This document shows positions 34,216 through 46,720 of a DNA stretch of 64,000 nt, one piece after another. Location: contig NC_051075.1 of assembly GCF_004664715.2 (NCBI RefSeq), forward strand, positions 25,702,215-25,766,214. Reading direction: 5' to 3'. The notes beneath the pieces are model-generated. The model worked only from the letters and a program-made list of their open reading frames with translations, had not been told where the DNA came from and did not search any database. A program made the position numbers and the translations under genes. The DNA is from Peromyscus leucopus. Lineage: Eukaryota > Chordata > Mammalia > Rodentia > Cricetidae. Position 1 is the stretch's first letter; the number at the start of each line of letters is the position of its first letter.

Positions 34216-35100
34216 ATCTTAGAGTTGCCACTGTTTCTCACTACTGAGAAGCTGGAGACCAAGCCTCCCGTACATGGGCCTTTAAGAGTCATTTAGGATT
34301 CAAGCTATCTGGGCCAGCAAGGCCTTCTCAGGCCAGGGTAGAATGAAAGACTAATTTTAACAAGAGCATAACCCAGACAAACGGACAGGGAGCTAGCTTT
34401 TGCGTTCCACCTGGAGATTCTGCCTTTCCACCCAGTTTCAGCTGATTTTAATAGCATGGACTTACAGAGGCCAGCGGTGCTCTGGGGGAAATTAACTCCG
34501 ACTCTGCTATTGTTTCATCCAGAAGAACAGTAATCTTTAACAGAAGCTCAACTTCTCAAAACGAGGCAATGTGGAAGCCAGAGGGGGAAAACGACACTGG
34601 GAATGAGGTGTCTGTGAGCAGAGATCGCTCTGTAATTAGTAGCAAGTACATAATCCTGAAAACTGTGTTTTCTGTATTTCCGAGGAGGCTAGAGATTTTG
34701 TCCTCCCTCTCCCTGACTCAACTTATTGTTTAAAACAATGTTCAAAAAAAAAAAAAAAATCAAACCGCTTTCGCCCAAATGAACAGAGAAACCTTTCTCC
34801 CTTCCAAGTAGTGGGGACTAACTAGGTGCCTCTCACCTAATCAGACATCAATCACTTGCCCCTACTCCTGGAACCTGCCTTAGGAGGGGGAGTGAGCATT
34901 TCCTTTTGTGAAACCTTGAGGGAGAGAAGAGGATCCTAAATTTCCAGGAAGTGTTTTTGTTGTTGTTGTTGTTTTTGTTTTTGTTTTTTCTTCTGCTCCT
35001 TCATCCCAGGGAACGTTAGAGCCTGGGGCTTTGGTGAGTATCAGCAGCTTATCCCGGGTATGAGCGCTTTCTCTCATCCTCGACCTTTGGTTTGTTTAAG
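34216..35100. other. Unique DNA, candidate conserved non-coding element
   Basis: 34430-34760 is repeat-free with balanced composition and homeobox-like TAATTAG and SOX-like CTATTGTTTC words. No coding signal. Conservation cannot be tested from one sequence. Confidence 0.35.
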
Positions 35101-35159
35101 GTAGTTTACACCAGGTAATCCTTGGCAAAGATGCTAAGGCTACCTAGAAGCTGAGGTGG

Positions 35160-35800
35160 AGCAGGTTTCCTCGGGAGATGGCGCCACAGCCCAGTCCCTC
35201 TGCTAACCACCCGCAGCTCAAGCCCAGGGCTGGGACGCAGCTCGCCCGCGCCAGCCCGCCGGTAGAGCGTGACAAGTGGCGGATCTCAGAATCTGGCGAC
35301 TACAGGTCACTCGGTGGTCCTCCACCCCGCACCTGCGCGTCCTCGCCTAGACGCATCCGCCGCGGGTGTCCCGGGCGCCATCTGTTGGGCACTGCTGCTC
35401 ATGGTATCGAGATCCCAATGTTCGGGAGGGACTGGGCGGGTGACCTGAGAGGTAACTGAGAACCAGTGCCCACGGCCTGTCACCGGCGGCGGCCACTAAA
35501 CTTAAAAACCGCCAGGGTGAGAGTGTTGAGGCCTGGGAGGTCTGCGAGAATCCCTCCTGCTGCAGCACGGATCCAGCAGCACAGGGCCGAGAGAGGTTCT
35601 GATCCTCCGGACGCTGCAGGCGAGTCTCAGGGACCTCCGGCCTGGGACCCAGGTCCAAGGACTGAGACTCACAGAAGGGGGTGATCAGTGGGCGCTGAAT
35701 CAGAGTGCATGCGTGACTTCGGAAGGAGCAGGTTCAGCGTGCCGAGGAGCCTTCAGCAGTCCGGGAGGGGGCGATATTCACCAAGCTCTTCCGAAGAGCA
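35160..35800. promoter_or_regulatory. Isolated CpG-rich patch
   Basis: About 640 bp rich in CG dinucleotides ('CTCGCCCGCGCCAGCCCGCC', 'ACCGGCGGCGGCC') in otherwise CpG-poor DNA, 14 kb upstream of Pax9. Could be a small CpG island or an enhancer or lncRNA promoter. Overlapping frames on both strands look like GC-driven chance ORFs. Confidence 0.55.
35374..35389 (-). promoter_or_regulatory. Candidate CTCF site (minus)
   Basis: The minus strand reads CCCAACAGATGGCGCC. Against the core CCWSYAGRKGGCRS it matches 13 of 14 positions (one change at the S). It lies in the CpG-rich patch. Confidence 0.45.
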
Positions 35801-35955
35801 GCTGCAAAGCGGGGGGTGTCTAGGGATAGCGTTTGGATGAAAGGAAAGGTCTGAAGCAGAGGTCCTTCCTACGTGGGCAAGGACCAAACTCCAAGATGGC
35901 ACACATGCATTCCCGCTTATCTTCAGCTCCCTCTCCCTCTCCGTTTGCTACTCTG

Positions 35956-35956
<1 letters not shown>

Positions 35957-36012
<56 letters not shown>
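35957..36012 (+). repeat. (CA)n microsatellite
   Basis: 28 pure units. Confidence 0.97.
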
Positions 36013-36014
<2 letters not shown>

Positions 36015-36544
36015 GTTCTAAAGATACTATCTGTTCTTTAGCTTATCCATTATTCTAGGATTCTTCCTTTCCACAGTGATTTGATAACACGGTGATTTGA
36101 CAGATAACAGAGCACCTCAGGGCTTCTGACTGGAACCTGAGCCTGAGGACTTGCTCTGCGGAATCCCTACAGTCTTTGGTTCAACCCTGGAAAGTCTTTC
36201 TCAGAATGTGTTAGGAAGCAACTTGACAAACCAGAGCCCAAGCCAACTTTAAAGGCTCCTAACCAATTCCCCCTCCCCCACCCCACCCCCGCCCGCCTTC
36301 ACCTCCTTTAAGTAAATTCAAGTAGAGAAACAATGGGAGGCCTCCAAAGTTGTTAAGGTTCTCTGATGTCGTGAGGAGCCCCAAATACTGTAGCTTGTCT
36401 TTGGGACCATTATCATCCTTTTAAGCACACAATTATTTACAGACCACATCTATATGACACACCATTCAAACACATGCTTATGCAATAAACTGTCAGCTTC
36501 CCCCCCCCCAAGACTGTCATTTGTTTTATTAAAGTGATCTCATT

Positions 36545-36596
36545 TTTTGAAGTGGGCTTTGATGGCACACACCTGTAATCTCAGTACTGGGGAGGC

Positions 36597-36649
<53 letters not shown>

Positions 36650-36735
36650 AGGAGCTCTGGCAGCCCCCTAACCCCTACCTGGTGAGGTTAACCAGGACTA
36701 GATGGTGAGACCCTTTCTCAAACAACAAGAAAAGC
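36545..36735 (+). mobile_element. Diverged B1 with (GT)n expansion inside
   Basis: 'GGCACACACCTGTAATCTCA' before and 'AACCAGGACTAGATGGTGAG' after a pure (GT)24 at 36599-36647. Confidence 0.65.
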
Positions 36736-36739
36736 CAAT

Positions 36740-38510
36740 TTAAATATATCAATCTCATTATATATTTTTGAAAATTTGCTTGTATACAACTATTTAACCG
36801 TGATTAAGTAATTTCCACAAAGTTCCTGCATTGCCAACCTGACCTGATGAGGACAGCCGAACTGAAGACTTTTCAACCTTCAATAAAAAAAGGAAGAGGA
36901 CTTTATGGCTGGGGTGAAAAGGAGCCGGTGAGCTAAGCCAATGGGGCAGTCTGCCTTTACTATGTGCAAAAGCATTCAGACACATGGCGACCCTTTCGCA
37001 ATAAAACTTTATTGATGATCGTTTGAAAGTTATAGCAACTCCAAGGTTATAAAACTTGCCATAAAATACCAAGCAGTCATTAGTTTACCTGACCTCATTT
37101 CAATATAAACTTCCACAAAACATTTTATTTTGTTCCTTCCTATAAGTGGAGAAGGGAACTCGAGGAGGCTACACACAGCAGCCTTTGACTGAGGACCCAA
37201 GGTCTGCAATTTGACATCCTGACCTTCATGTCTACAAATAAACAATGAGATTTACATGCGGTTCTTCCCTGTAAATATGACTATGGGGATGCTAACGACT
37301 GCTATGTTTTAGGTTCAGCCATCCATTTGTGGAACATGGCCCAACTCCAATTTAGATGAGTGGGTTTTTTTTTTTTTTTTCTCATTGGGAGATATGTGCA
37401 TCATCTTTAAGAGTTGTTAAGGCCGTTTGTGTTGTAAGTCTAAGGAGCAAATGGCCACAGGTTGTTTGTCACGTGGCCTGAAGAATGAGTTGTTTAACAA
37501 TCCAATTGGAGCATAGAGGAATTGAGAGATCAATGAAGAGTTAGCCATCACCCCACTCTCACTCATGACTGGAGAAGAAGGCAACTGCCCTGGCTGAGAT
37601 GAGATCTTTGGACTCCACTGCATAAAAGAATTCAAACCAATATACCAAGAGACCTGCAGGAGAGAAACTAAACCAGGCCTTGTCAAAGTCACTGTTTGTG
37701 GTTCAGCTCAGTGCACCTGTGGACTGAAGCCACAGATCAGAGACCCAGCCAGAGAACACCAAGGGCTTCTCATGCTCCACTTTGGCCTGGTTGAAAGAAG
37801 CTCATGGTCTGTGAATGCTCCATGTAAAGCTAGGCCAATTTACCTGCTTTTAGGGCAAAGGGATCTGTGAGCAAGTACAGATGGTCAGGCTGACCTTGTG
37901 CTAGCTGTGTGTTAATTCCCCTCTAACATGTAAAGGTCTGGATACACTTTTCATGGGTTGTTTAAAATAGAGGCTTCAAGACAGATCCAAGCATATATGC
38001 ATTTATGGTGGTTTAGGCATCTAAATGAAAAAAGGGAACTGCTTTATGACCTCACTGGAACTCATCTTGATAATGTTATGCTTAGTTTCCTGGTGTGCCT
38101 TAAAATATTTTGGGGATTTCATGGAATTTTAACCAGAAAAGAACAACTTAAAAAGTCAAAACTTCGTACAAGACTCTTCTTTCTTCCACTGAAGGGTGTG
38201 GGTGCGTGTGCTTGTGCTTGGCAGAGGAAGACAGCATCTCACGGAAAAGGACAGAGGGAGCTAAGGAAAGAGGGATATATAGGAGGAAGCCTTAGAAAGA
38301 GCAAACTTGTCCACCACCCTCCCTGCCCCCCTGCAGTTGGTAGGTACTTTTGTGTCATCATGTTATAACACACGCGCACAATGTTGCCTTGCATCAAGAA
38401 GTGTTATTGTGTGTCTTCAGGTTAACATTGACTTCCAGGAGTGGGGAGGGGAGGAAGGCTGTGGACCTCTGGACTGAGTATGATATCTTTGGCAGGCTTA
38501 AAAACAAACC
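36740..38510. other. Unique DNA
   Basis: No SINE or gene recognised; the small ORFs at 36794-37692 (minus) and 37958-38368 (plus) have no known domains. Confidence 0.45.
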
Positions 38511-38512
38511 AG

Positions 38513-38600
38513 AGGCTGGAGATGTTGCTCAGTGGTAGAGCTCTTGACTATTACATGTGAGACCCTATATTTGATCTCTAACACTGAAAAAAAAAAGTGC
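38513..38600 (+). mobile_element. ID SINE
   Basis: 'GGCTGGAGATGTTGCTCAG' with 'TGGTAGAGCTCTTGACTA' is a tRNA-Ala-derived ID element, followed by an A run. Confidence 0.85.
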
Positions 38601-41530
38601 AGGGATTTTAAAGTCAGACCTTTGAGTTTAGGGCATTTGGGGAAAGTTCTCACAATGGGTAAACCTCAGGGATAAGATGACAAATTGCCCTTACAGCAGA
38701 GATGATTACATTTATTTATTGAGATCCACATGAATGTATAAACTTATTGGCAATAATACATCCTTTAGTGGTAGCAGAGAAATTTAACTTATGTTGTTTA
38801 CATACCTATCTGTTGTTAATCCAAGCATCCATTTTACTTTTTCTAGATTCTTGGAGGGGATGATGTGAGGGAGAAAAGGTCTTTTTTTTTTTTTTTTAAT
38901 TTGTTACAGAAAATAGACCTCTCTTCCTCCCTCAGCATCCTTCTCAGAATAAATTTCTCTATTCAAGAAAGACCACTCAGACTCCCCACACTAATGCTTT
39001 ACTATGGTCATATGAAGAGATCACTAGTGATCTCTAGGCAGTTCTGTGTAAGCATTTTATTTCCAAGGTTTGACTCTTCAGAAAGTATGCACTTGGATTC
39101 ACTTTTCTGATTGTCCCTTTTACCTGATTCTAGGGAGGAGATGGATAGTACCTAAGTAGAGTCCTAAATCACTTTTCAGGTTTAAAAGGGTTGTAAAGTA
39201 CATCAAGGCATCTGCTTATATTCTGTCCTGCTTAAAAAATAAAACAAAACAAAAAACTATAAAAATGTTTGTGAGATACTGTTTCCTCATGTATTCTCAT
39301 TTGCTTTCCTGGATGAAAAGCTAACTAAGGTTTAAATAAATGATGAGGAGTATGTCTCCAGGATGCCTTACATTTGTTTGTAATTTTTTTGACAGCTGGG
39401 TGATAGAATTATGAAATTTCAAATTATATCTTGGGTTCTGGTGACATGTGCAAACTGCATAACTTTGTCCTCGGGTTTTATTGACACTAGAAATTTGCCC
39501 AGAAGAAGGGAAAGTGCAGGTTTTGTGTAGTGTCATCCACGTGTGTGTTATTCATTCCTTCTACAAAATTCAACGTTATTTTTTTTTTTATCCTCCGGGT
39601 ACATTTTTCTCAAGGAGACTAATTTGCTCTAATAGAAATAATGGTGTCTCCTATGCATCTAATACCTTTATCCCCCAAACATTCATGTGCCTTAGCGGTT
39701 CCATGATGAAACACACTGATCATATGCATGCTGTGGCCAGAAGCCATGGCTCATCTTACGGAGAAACTACAAGGTTAACCCTGTGTTTTCTGCCCTGTTT
39801 CCTTCTATCTTTCTTTCTGTTGTGGGAGAAAACACCAATTCCTAAGATGATTTTGTTTCACAGCTAAATATTACAAATAAGTCTGATTCTGAAAGGTGGC
39901 TTCTTAGCTACCCTTGAATTGGATGAAGAGACCAAGGGAGATTAATTGTGGAGGTCATACTCTTTAAATAATTTAGCTACATTGGAATGTCCAGAACTTT
40001 AATAAATAGCATGCCTCTCTACTATAACCTCTTCTATTGGGGGAAACTATGGATGGCAGAATGCTTTTCTTGTTGTTCTAAAACAAAAAACTAAGAAAGT
40101 GAAAGATAAGGAAACTGTACCTACTTACATCAGTTTCCACCTGAGGACTTCGTTTTGTGTCAGAGTTGAAGAAATGTGTGGGACCAATTTTGAACAACAA
40201 AGCTTGTTGTCTTTAGGATCTGAGCCATCTGGGAAGTCTGTGAGTATTTGCAGCATGTGTCTGTCCTTTTTGAATTGACTTTTGAGGGTGTGCGAATTAC
40301 AAGCTAATTTGCTCTCCTTAGCCTTAAACCTATTTGCCAATACATACAATGTGATGCTTTTATCTAGCAAGCGATGCTGAAACCTACTGGCTCGGATGCA
40401 TTTATGCTGCAAAAGGAACCTGCCCGGTCTAGTAGGCTGGCAGGCTTTTCTTTTCAGCACATCGGTGGTGGCAGTGGTGGCAGTCCTGGTTGCTGGAGTG
40501 GCCTGGCTGGAAAGATTTGTAAATGAAGCCAGGGTAAATACCCAACTAACAGAATCTTGATTTTTTTCTATTTCCTGACTTTCAGGAGTTTATACATTTT
40601 TAGCCTTAAACTGGCATTATGAACTTTTTTTTTTTTTTTTTTAAATATCCAGTAATGGGATCATTATTTCTCCCCCTAGTGAAAGGGTGTCTCTAAGAAC
40701 AGAACCATGTGTTGGGGCAGAAGGCAATCCCAAAGGAACTGGATAGGAATCACTCTGGCAATAAAAACAGCTGAGGGAATTTGTGTTGTCAGCTCGCCAG
40801 AACATCAGATTCACACCTCTGGCGCTGCAAGAGGTGCCAGGGGGCTTTTAAAAAGTCCTCTGTAGTTGCGACCTTGGCTTTCTAGCCCACTGAATAGTGG
40901 CTCACCCTTTAGCCAGGGCCTTGGGCTGCTGTCTTGATCCCGCAGGAAACAGAGCTAGCCTTCTTTCCCCAACCCTCTAGGTCCACCGAGAGAGCCCCTG
41001 TCCAGATTGGCGGCACGGGTAGAGCTGTAGTCTATGCAGGACACTGGCTCATCTTTTTGGGTGCTAATCTCCAGTCATCGGAACCCCGTCTCCCTCAATC
41101 ATTAAACTTCTAGGCTGAATATAGAGCAGCAACAGGAACCACACAGTAGCACCCTAATATCTAAAACCCCCCTGTAAGGCAGACATTAATAAGAATTAGG
41201 ACAAATGCAAAGAGCTGTAAGAATTGTTACTGTTGTTCAACACCCCCACTCTTTTCTAAATTCTTCCCTCAAGAAATCCCTATTTTACTTTTTGTGTTCT
41301 GTGCCCATCTTTCTCATTTATGAGGCTTTTTACATTAAATGCTTTCTCAAAATGCTACATGGCTAAGATATGCCCTTAAACATCTGTGTATCTGTTTAAA
41401 AATGGACAGGTAGTTTTATTAGGTGAGTAAATTGTTTCACTATATAGTCTTTTTTTTTTTTTTTTAAGAAGCAATGTTTGTGTCTGTGCCAAGGAGAAAA
41501 GTAAACATTATTGTTTGGTTTTCAACTAAA
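38601..41530. other. Unique DNA with candidate conserved element at 40125-40490
   Basis: No recognisable SINE or coding exon. Part 40125-40490 is repeat-free with long mixed-composition text and an uninterrupted 111-codon minus frame, yet no domain; I favour a conserved non-coding element over a gene. Confidence 0.4.
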
Positions 41531-41536
41531 ACAGAA

Positions 41537-41632
41537 TTTCGGCAAAATGGGCTAGTGGTAGAAATGCTTCTTGGCCAGCATGTGTGCAGTGCCCAAGTTC
41601 GACCCTCAACACTGCAAGAGAATTTTTTTTAA
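41537..41632 (+). mobile_element. Diverged ID SINE
   Basis: 'GGGCTAGTGGTAGAAATGCT' and 'AAGTTCGACCCTCAACACTG' with an A-rich end; the last tRNA-type SINE before Pax9. Confidence 0.65.
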
Positions 41633-41876
41633 AAAAAAATGTGAGCTAATTTATACTAATTTCCCTGCATTTTGTTGTTGGAAAGGTAAATTGTGTAATG
41701 TCGGCAATCTTCCCCAACTACACCCTTAAAAACAGCTGTGCTTGGTGTGGAAATTCGTTTACTCTGCAATGATAGTATATTGTATTATATACATCTTAGC
41801 TTAATAAAGGAAGAGTTAGACGCGTGGGGTGTTTTGTGTTTTTTTTTTAAGTTTCTGTGTTTCCATTGAAAACTGC

Positions 41877-41900
41877 TGTGTGTGTGTGTGTGTGTGTGTG
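41877..41900 (+). repeat. (TG)12 microsatellite
   Basis: Short pure array in the Pax9 upstream region. Confidence 0.95.
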
Positions 41901-42374
41901 TCCCTCAGCGATTTTCCTAGAGACCCCCTTTCGGGGTGGGTTTATCGTCTCCCACTCGTTGAGACTTGCAGCCTGTCTCTACTGCTGGAACCTGCTTGGG
42001 GGGCGAGGGGGGGCAGGCACCGCTTGGGTGGAATTATTGGCAGAAGCAAGGAAGAAGTTTTCTCTGGTTTCATAGAATGGAGTTTCTCGAGGCAGACAGT
42101 CTGCAGATCCTACCTGCCTCCGCCCAATCTCCAATTAGAGTCAAGGCCAGTGAGCAAAAAAGACGCTTCTTGGGACCTGGCTGGAGAAGTTTCAGGAGGG
42201 TCTAATGCAGTTGAAATGCTGCTTCCTGCCTGCAGAGCTCTGGTAACCTATGCCAAGACTGTGACACCCAAGTCTGGAAGGGAATTTCAGTTGAAAACAC
42301 CAGTTTGAAATTCCCATAGTCCATTCGACTGGGAAGTGACTTCGTTCATTCCCCCCCCCACTTGGGGACGATGA

Positions 42375-42433
42375 CAAAACAAACAAACAAACAAACAAAC
42401 AAACAAAAACCAAACCAACCAACCAAACAAACA
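42375..42433 (+). repeat. (CAAA)n/(CCAA)n simple repeat
   Basis: Tetranucleotide repeat, the source of the Phe/Val/Cys/Leu-rich minus frames here. Confidence 0.95.
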
Positions 42434-43206
42434 GAAACGAATTCTCCGTGGTCCACAGCTAAAGCAAGTTTCCCAAGCCAGTAAAGATCCTTGCCTGGAG
42501 GGACCAAATCGAAGCTTTCTCTTCCCTTGGTTGCCACCTCTTCCAGAGCTCACTGGAGTAATTTTGTCATTAAACGTGAAGTGTAAACAGGGAAGGACTT
42601 GAAACGGATTCCCGACGCCTCTTCAGGGAAGGAAAGGGGCCGCTTCTGGGGCGCTGCCGAGAAAAGCGCAGCTACCTCTACCACGTTCACTTTCAGGTCA
42701 CTTGGATTCACCAGCTGTGTTAATAACGGGTTCTGATTTTATTGTTCTGGGCGCCTTCTGGTTTTATTCCCATTATAGTGATCTTTAAAGGACACACGTA
42801 CAGGGATACGCCAGTACAGATCCCCAGAAAAGCGAAGGTGAGTATTTCCCGTGCTTGGGTTGACAAGAGCACAGGAGCCCGGCCACGTGGATCCACCCTG
42901 GCAGCTGCAAAGCAAATGGAGCTAAAAGAGCAAAATTTCTTCTGGTCCTTCCTTGGCCCTCATTTTGCTAGGAGGCTGGGCGTGGCTGGAAGATGCAAGG
43001 CCCCCTTCTCAGCGTGCTCTGCTTCCCTGCTCTGGCTTACGTGGTCCTCCTAGGAAGGGACAGAGCAAGCAGCGGGGGTCCAAGTTCGGTTTCCCACTCT
43101 CTTCTGGTCAACAGGAACCTATTCAGTTGGCATTCTCTGTCCTAGGAAGCAGGTCCTCTTGGACAGATACCGTGTTTGACTTAGAAGAGGTTCCCTTTTC
43201 TAAGAT

Positions 43207-43230
43207 GGGGGGGGGGGCGGGGGGCGGGGG
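43207..43230 (+). repeat. G-rich tract with quadruplex potential
   Basis: Runs of 11, 6 and 5 G separated by single C bases. Enough G blocks for a G-quadruplex. Confidence 0.8.
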
Positions 43231-43879
43231 AATGTCCGCTTTCCTTGTAGACACCTGCAGCATGGAGTCTTCTCCGGAGCCTTTAGTACCAAGCTATTCC
43301 TGAAGACAGGAGGAACGGAGAGAAAGTAGAGTAGGGGCCTAGCGAGCTTCTGACTTAACTCCGGCTTGATGCGCGCCACCGAGACCTCATTGAAATGTCT
43401 TAGGTGTTCCCATTGAACCTATGCGCGTGTTCTACCTGTCGTAAAGTGGAGACAAGGCCATTGCCGCCTAGGAAGGTTATTGTGTTGGACTTCCCGGGCT
43501 CTCACCGAATAGTGGGGACGAACTAGCGAAGAACGCATCTACCACTCTCTCCCTTTCCCGTAGCAGAAGAGCTTCTTTTTCAGTCTCTAGCTTCCCCAGC
43601 CCGTGGGGCCCGGATAACAACACATCACGGGTCCCGAGGGGTCCCTGAGGGCGGCGAAAGCAAGATCCCGCAAGGGAGTGTGGGAGACAGGAGTTTCGGC
43701 TATCTATCAGGTAGTAGAGCAGTGCTTGGGTTTAACGCCTCGGCGCGGGATGGAGCATGGCGCGGCTGTTTGGAATCTGGAAAAAAAAAAAAAAAGTTAA
43801 GACTACTGGGTGAATTGAAGCCTTCGAATTTTCAAACGCCCTTCCCAGACTTGTCTGAGCTGGAGTCATAATCCCTGCG

Positions 43880-43893
43880 CCTGTAGGTGGCGC
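43880..43893 (+). promoter_or_regulatory. Strong candidate CTCF site (plus)
   Basis: CCTGTAGGTGGCGC matches all 14 positions of CCWSYAGRKGGCRS. It lies 5.8 kb upstream of the Pax9 ATG, at the left edge of the CpG-rich zone. Motif only; occupancy unknown. Confidence 0.6.
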
Positions 43894-44199
43894 TGCGATG
43901 AGGCGCCTGGGTGAAAAAAAAATGCAGGCTGAAGACGAAAGACATTAAAAAAAAAATCTAAGAAAATTTCCCTAATTCCCTTTCTGCCTCACCACCCCAG
44001 CCTCCTACCTTTATTTCGGTGGGATAACGGGACAACACCCCACCACTATACGCTTCGTGTTTCACACAGGGCTGCTGGATGAGAGAGCCCGGAGAGTGCT
44101 GGACCGAGAGGTCCAACCTCCATAGCCAGTGTCTAGGTGCGAGGACAACATCCCGTCACCAGCTGTCGGGAGGAACGCACAGTGATTGATTCCCACGTC

Positions 44200-46720
44200 G
44201 CTGCGTCAACGAAGATGCTACTGACTGACAAGATACTTCTTGCAGGCTGATTCAGAACCTTCAAATGCCGTACTTAAATCGGGTTTAAAGCGGTTTGTCC
44301 CCCCAGTTCCGCAGTCCACGCCCATCCAAAGGGTCTAAGGGCTGCGGCCCTAAGGAGAGGAAGCGCTCTCTCTAGACCCCTTAACGTGCAAGCAACCCTG
44401 ATCACCAAATAACGAGCGGTGTGGAGCCTGACCATCCTAACCCGCACCCCACCCGCAAGTGCTGTCCGGAAAAGCCAGGAGTAGAGGCGCGGCCTGGTTC
44501 TCCTTTATCTTTTCCAGAAAGCTTTAGGCCAATCGGGAGGCTGTCCCCCTGCCCTAGCACAAACTCCCGAGGGGAGGTTCACACACAGCTGTGATAAAGG
44601 AGCATTTTTGCTCCCCTCGCAGCGACCGCCCCCTCCCGCCACCAGCTGCAGCTTTCGAAGTCGAAGCTCAAGGTCGTTGAGTGACCGTGGCCTGCGGTCC
44701 TCGCCGCCGCCGCCGCCGTAAATCGTTACTAAAACTGCAACCTTGGCAAAGCGAGGACCCCTTCTGACAGCTACAGGGTCAGCCTGCCCCTCCCCGACTC
44801 TTCCCAGTCTCTGTCCCTCAGAAGAGGCCTGATTTCGTGATTGCACTTGCTGTCGCTCAGACACGAGTTTTGCTCCTTGAACAAAAATACGTTCCCTTTC
44901 ATTTGAGGCTTTAATAAACAAACGCAATCGTACCACAGGAGGCTCAGAGCCGTCCTTCTGAAAGCAATTCCACCGTTGAAAACTGAAAAATGGGTGTAAT
45001 TTGCGTTCGGAAAGTGATGTTAGGGTCACAGCAATTTCCCGGGCCGTTATTTATTTTTACTTTAAAGTCTTTAAGGGAAGATTTGCTTATGTACTCGGAA
45101 ACCTTCCAGTACGAGAACCCCAGCAGCCCCACTCGCCTTCCCCACGGGAGGGGGGCTGGAGGTGGAGAACAATTACTGAGTGACGCTAATATGGGGAAAC
45201 CGAAAAAGAAATGTCGATTGTTTTCATTGTAATAGAAGGAGTGAGCAAACAGAAAAACCAACCCCGGCTGATCGGAAACAGGCAGGCGGAGAATGAAGAG
45301 TGGGTTTCAGGCCGCAACAGGCCCCTCCCTCCCCTGGCCTGGGAAGGAGAGAGCCGGCGCGGAGCGCTCGCCCGACCCTGCCGCCTCCAGCACGGGTTCC
45401 TCGCGCCCGTCCAGCCCCTGCGCACCGGGAGCATCTTCCCAGCTCTTGCCGGCCCTCCTGCAGCCTTACCTGCTACGGAGGAGGAAGGGGTCCGAGGTTC
45501 GTCCGGCCGAAGCAAGGCTGAACAGCAGCCGGGAAGCAACGCTCGGGGAGTCCTCGGACTCCACTTGGGGTCCCCTGCAGCTTCTGGCTGCGCTGGTGCG
45601 TCCGCAGCGTCGCCCGCGAGCCAAGGCCAGCAGGTCAGTATGCGCGCCCCTCCCGCGCCACCCGGCCTCCCCTCCCCTCGGCCTAGCTGAGGACCCCTGC
45701 AGGCTGGCCCTGTCCCCAGACCTCAGTGGTTGTTTCTCTAGCTGCCGCGGCCACTCGCGGCTCGGGATACAAATTTGTCGGGCGAGCCTTCTCGGGTGGA
45801 CCTTGCCTGGCCATGGGCGCGGGGCGCGCCGCTTACCCCGACATTGGCGAGAAAGGGCAGTGGGTGAAGGAGCTCGGACCCTGCCTGGCTGGGCGCTAAC
45901 TGAGCGCCCAGATCCGAAGGAGCCTAATTGCTTTTTCTAAGTCAAGCGCAATGCGTGCGCACTTAACTAGCACCGCCATGCTGTACAGGAACCCTACTCG
46001 AGGCCCAACCGTGGCCGCAAAGTTTTCCCCAGAACTCACTGACTCTGAAATTCCATGTCCCGGAGCTTGACTCTGGCTGCCAACGATCCTCAGCAGGGCT
46101 CAGTGGCCTGGGCCTTGCTTGACTCCATCTGCTCCAGGCAGGGGACCAAGTTGCGGAGTTCGGTTCCTAAGTATTCTCCCCTACCTCCTGAGTTCACGGC
46201 AACTGCGACAGAGCAAGACTCCCTTCCGTCCACGCGCCTCCCTCTCGCTCGCCCTGCCTTCCCTTCCGCGGCCACCACGGACCTGCACGCGCACAGAAGC
46301 TGTCCTGAAGGACTGGCTGAGATCAAACGAGGGCTCCGGGAGTCGCTCACAGCCTGGAGTGCCGCCGCCTTGCGATGCTTTGTGCGCCCGGCCTTGGGAA
46401 GAGTTAGATTCCACTTCCTGCGCATCTCTCAGACCTCGCTAGTGCCTAAAGGGACGCGACGCACCACAGGTGGCGGGGCCCGTGACACAGGGACCACTGA
46501 CAGATTTATGAAGACTTTACAAGCGTCTAGCCTGGGTCGTTGGGGGCAGGGTTGCATTCGGCAGAGGAGGAGAAGCCCCCGGGGATAAAGCTCCCCAGCG
46601 CAGCCGTGTGAGGGCCTAGCTGCCCCTGCATCTCCGAGTTTGACTCCCACAGCAGGCTGCCCAGTGCCAAGTGTGTGGAATCCTGGCGTAACCTCCTCCT
46701 TCACACCCTCTAGTTCTCCA
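44200..46720. promoter_or_regulatory. Upstream CpG-rich region of Pax9
   Basis: CpG-dense DNA, especially 45290-46620. Overlapping long frames on both strands (for example 45293-45940) are as expected from stop-poor GC-rich DNA. A CAG|GTCAGT donor-like site occurs at 45631-45639, so an upstream non-coding first exon is possible. Confidence 0.5.

Noticed and set aside
45293..45940. 215-residue plus-strand ORF in the CpG-rich zone
   Set aside because: Pro/Arg/Ser/Ala-rich with long frames in other phases and on the other strand; typical of stop-poor GC-rich DNA, no domain.
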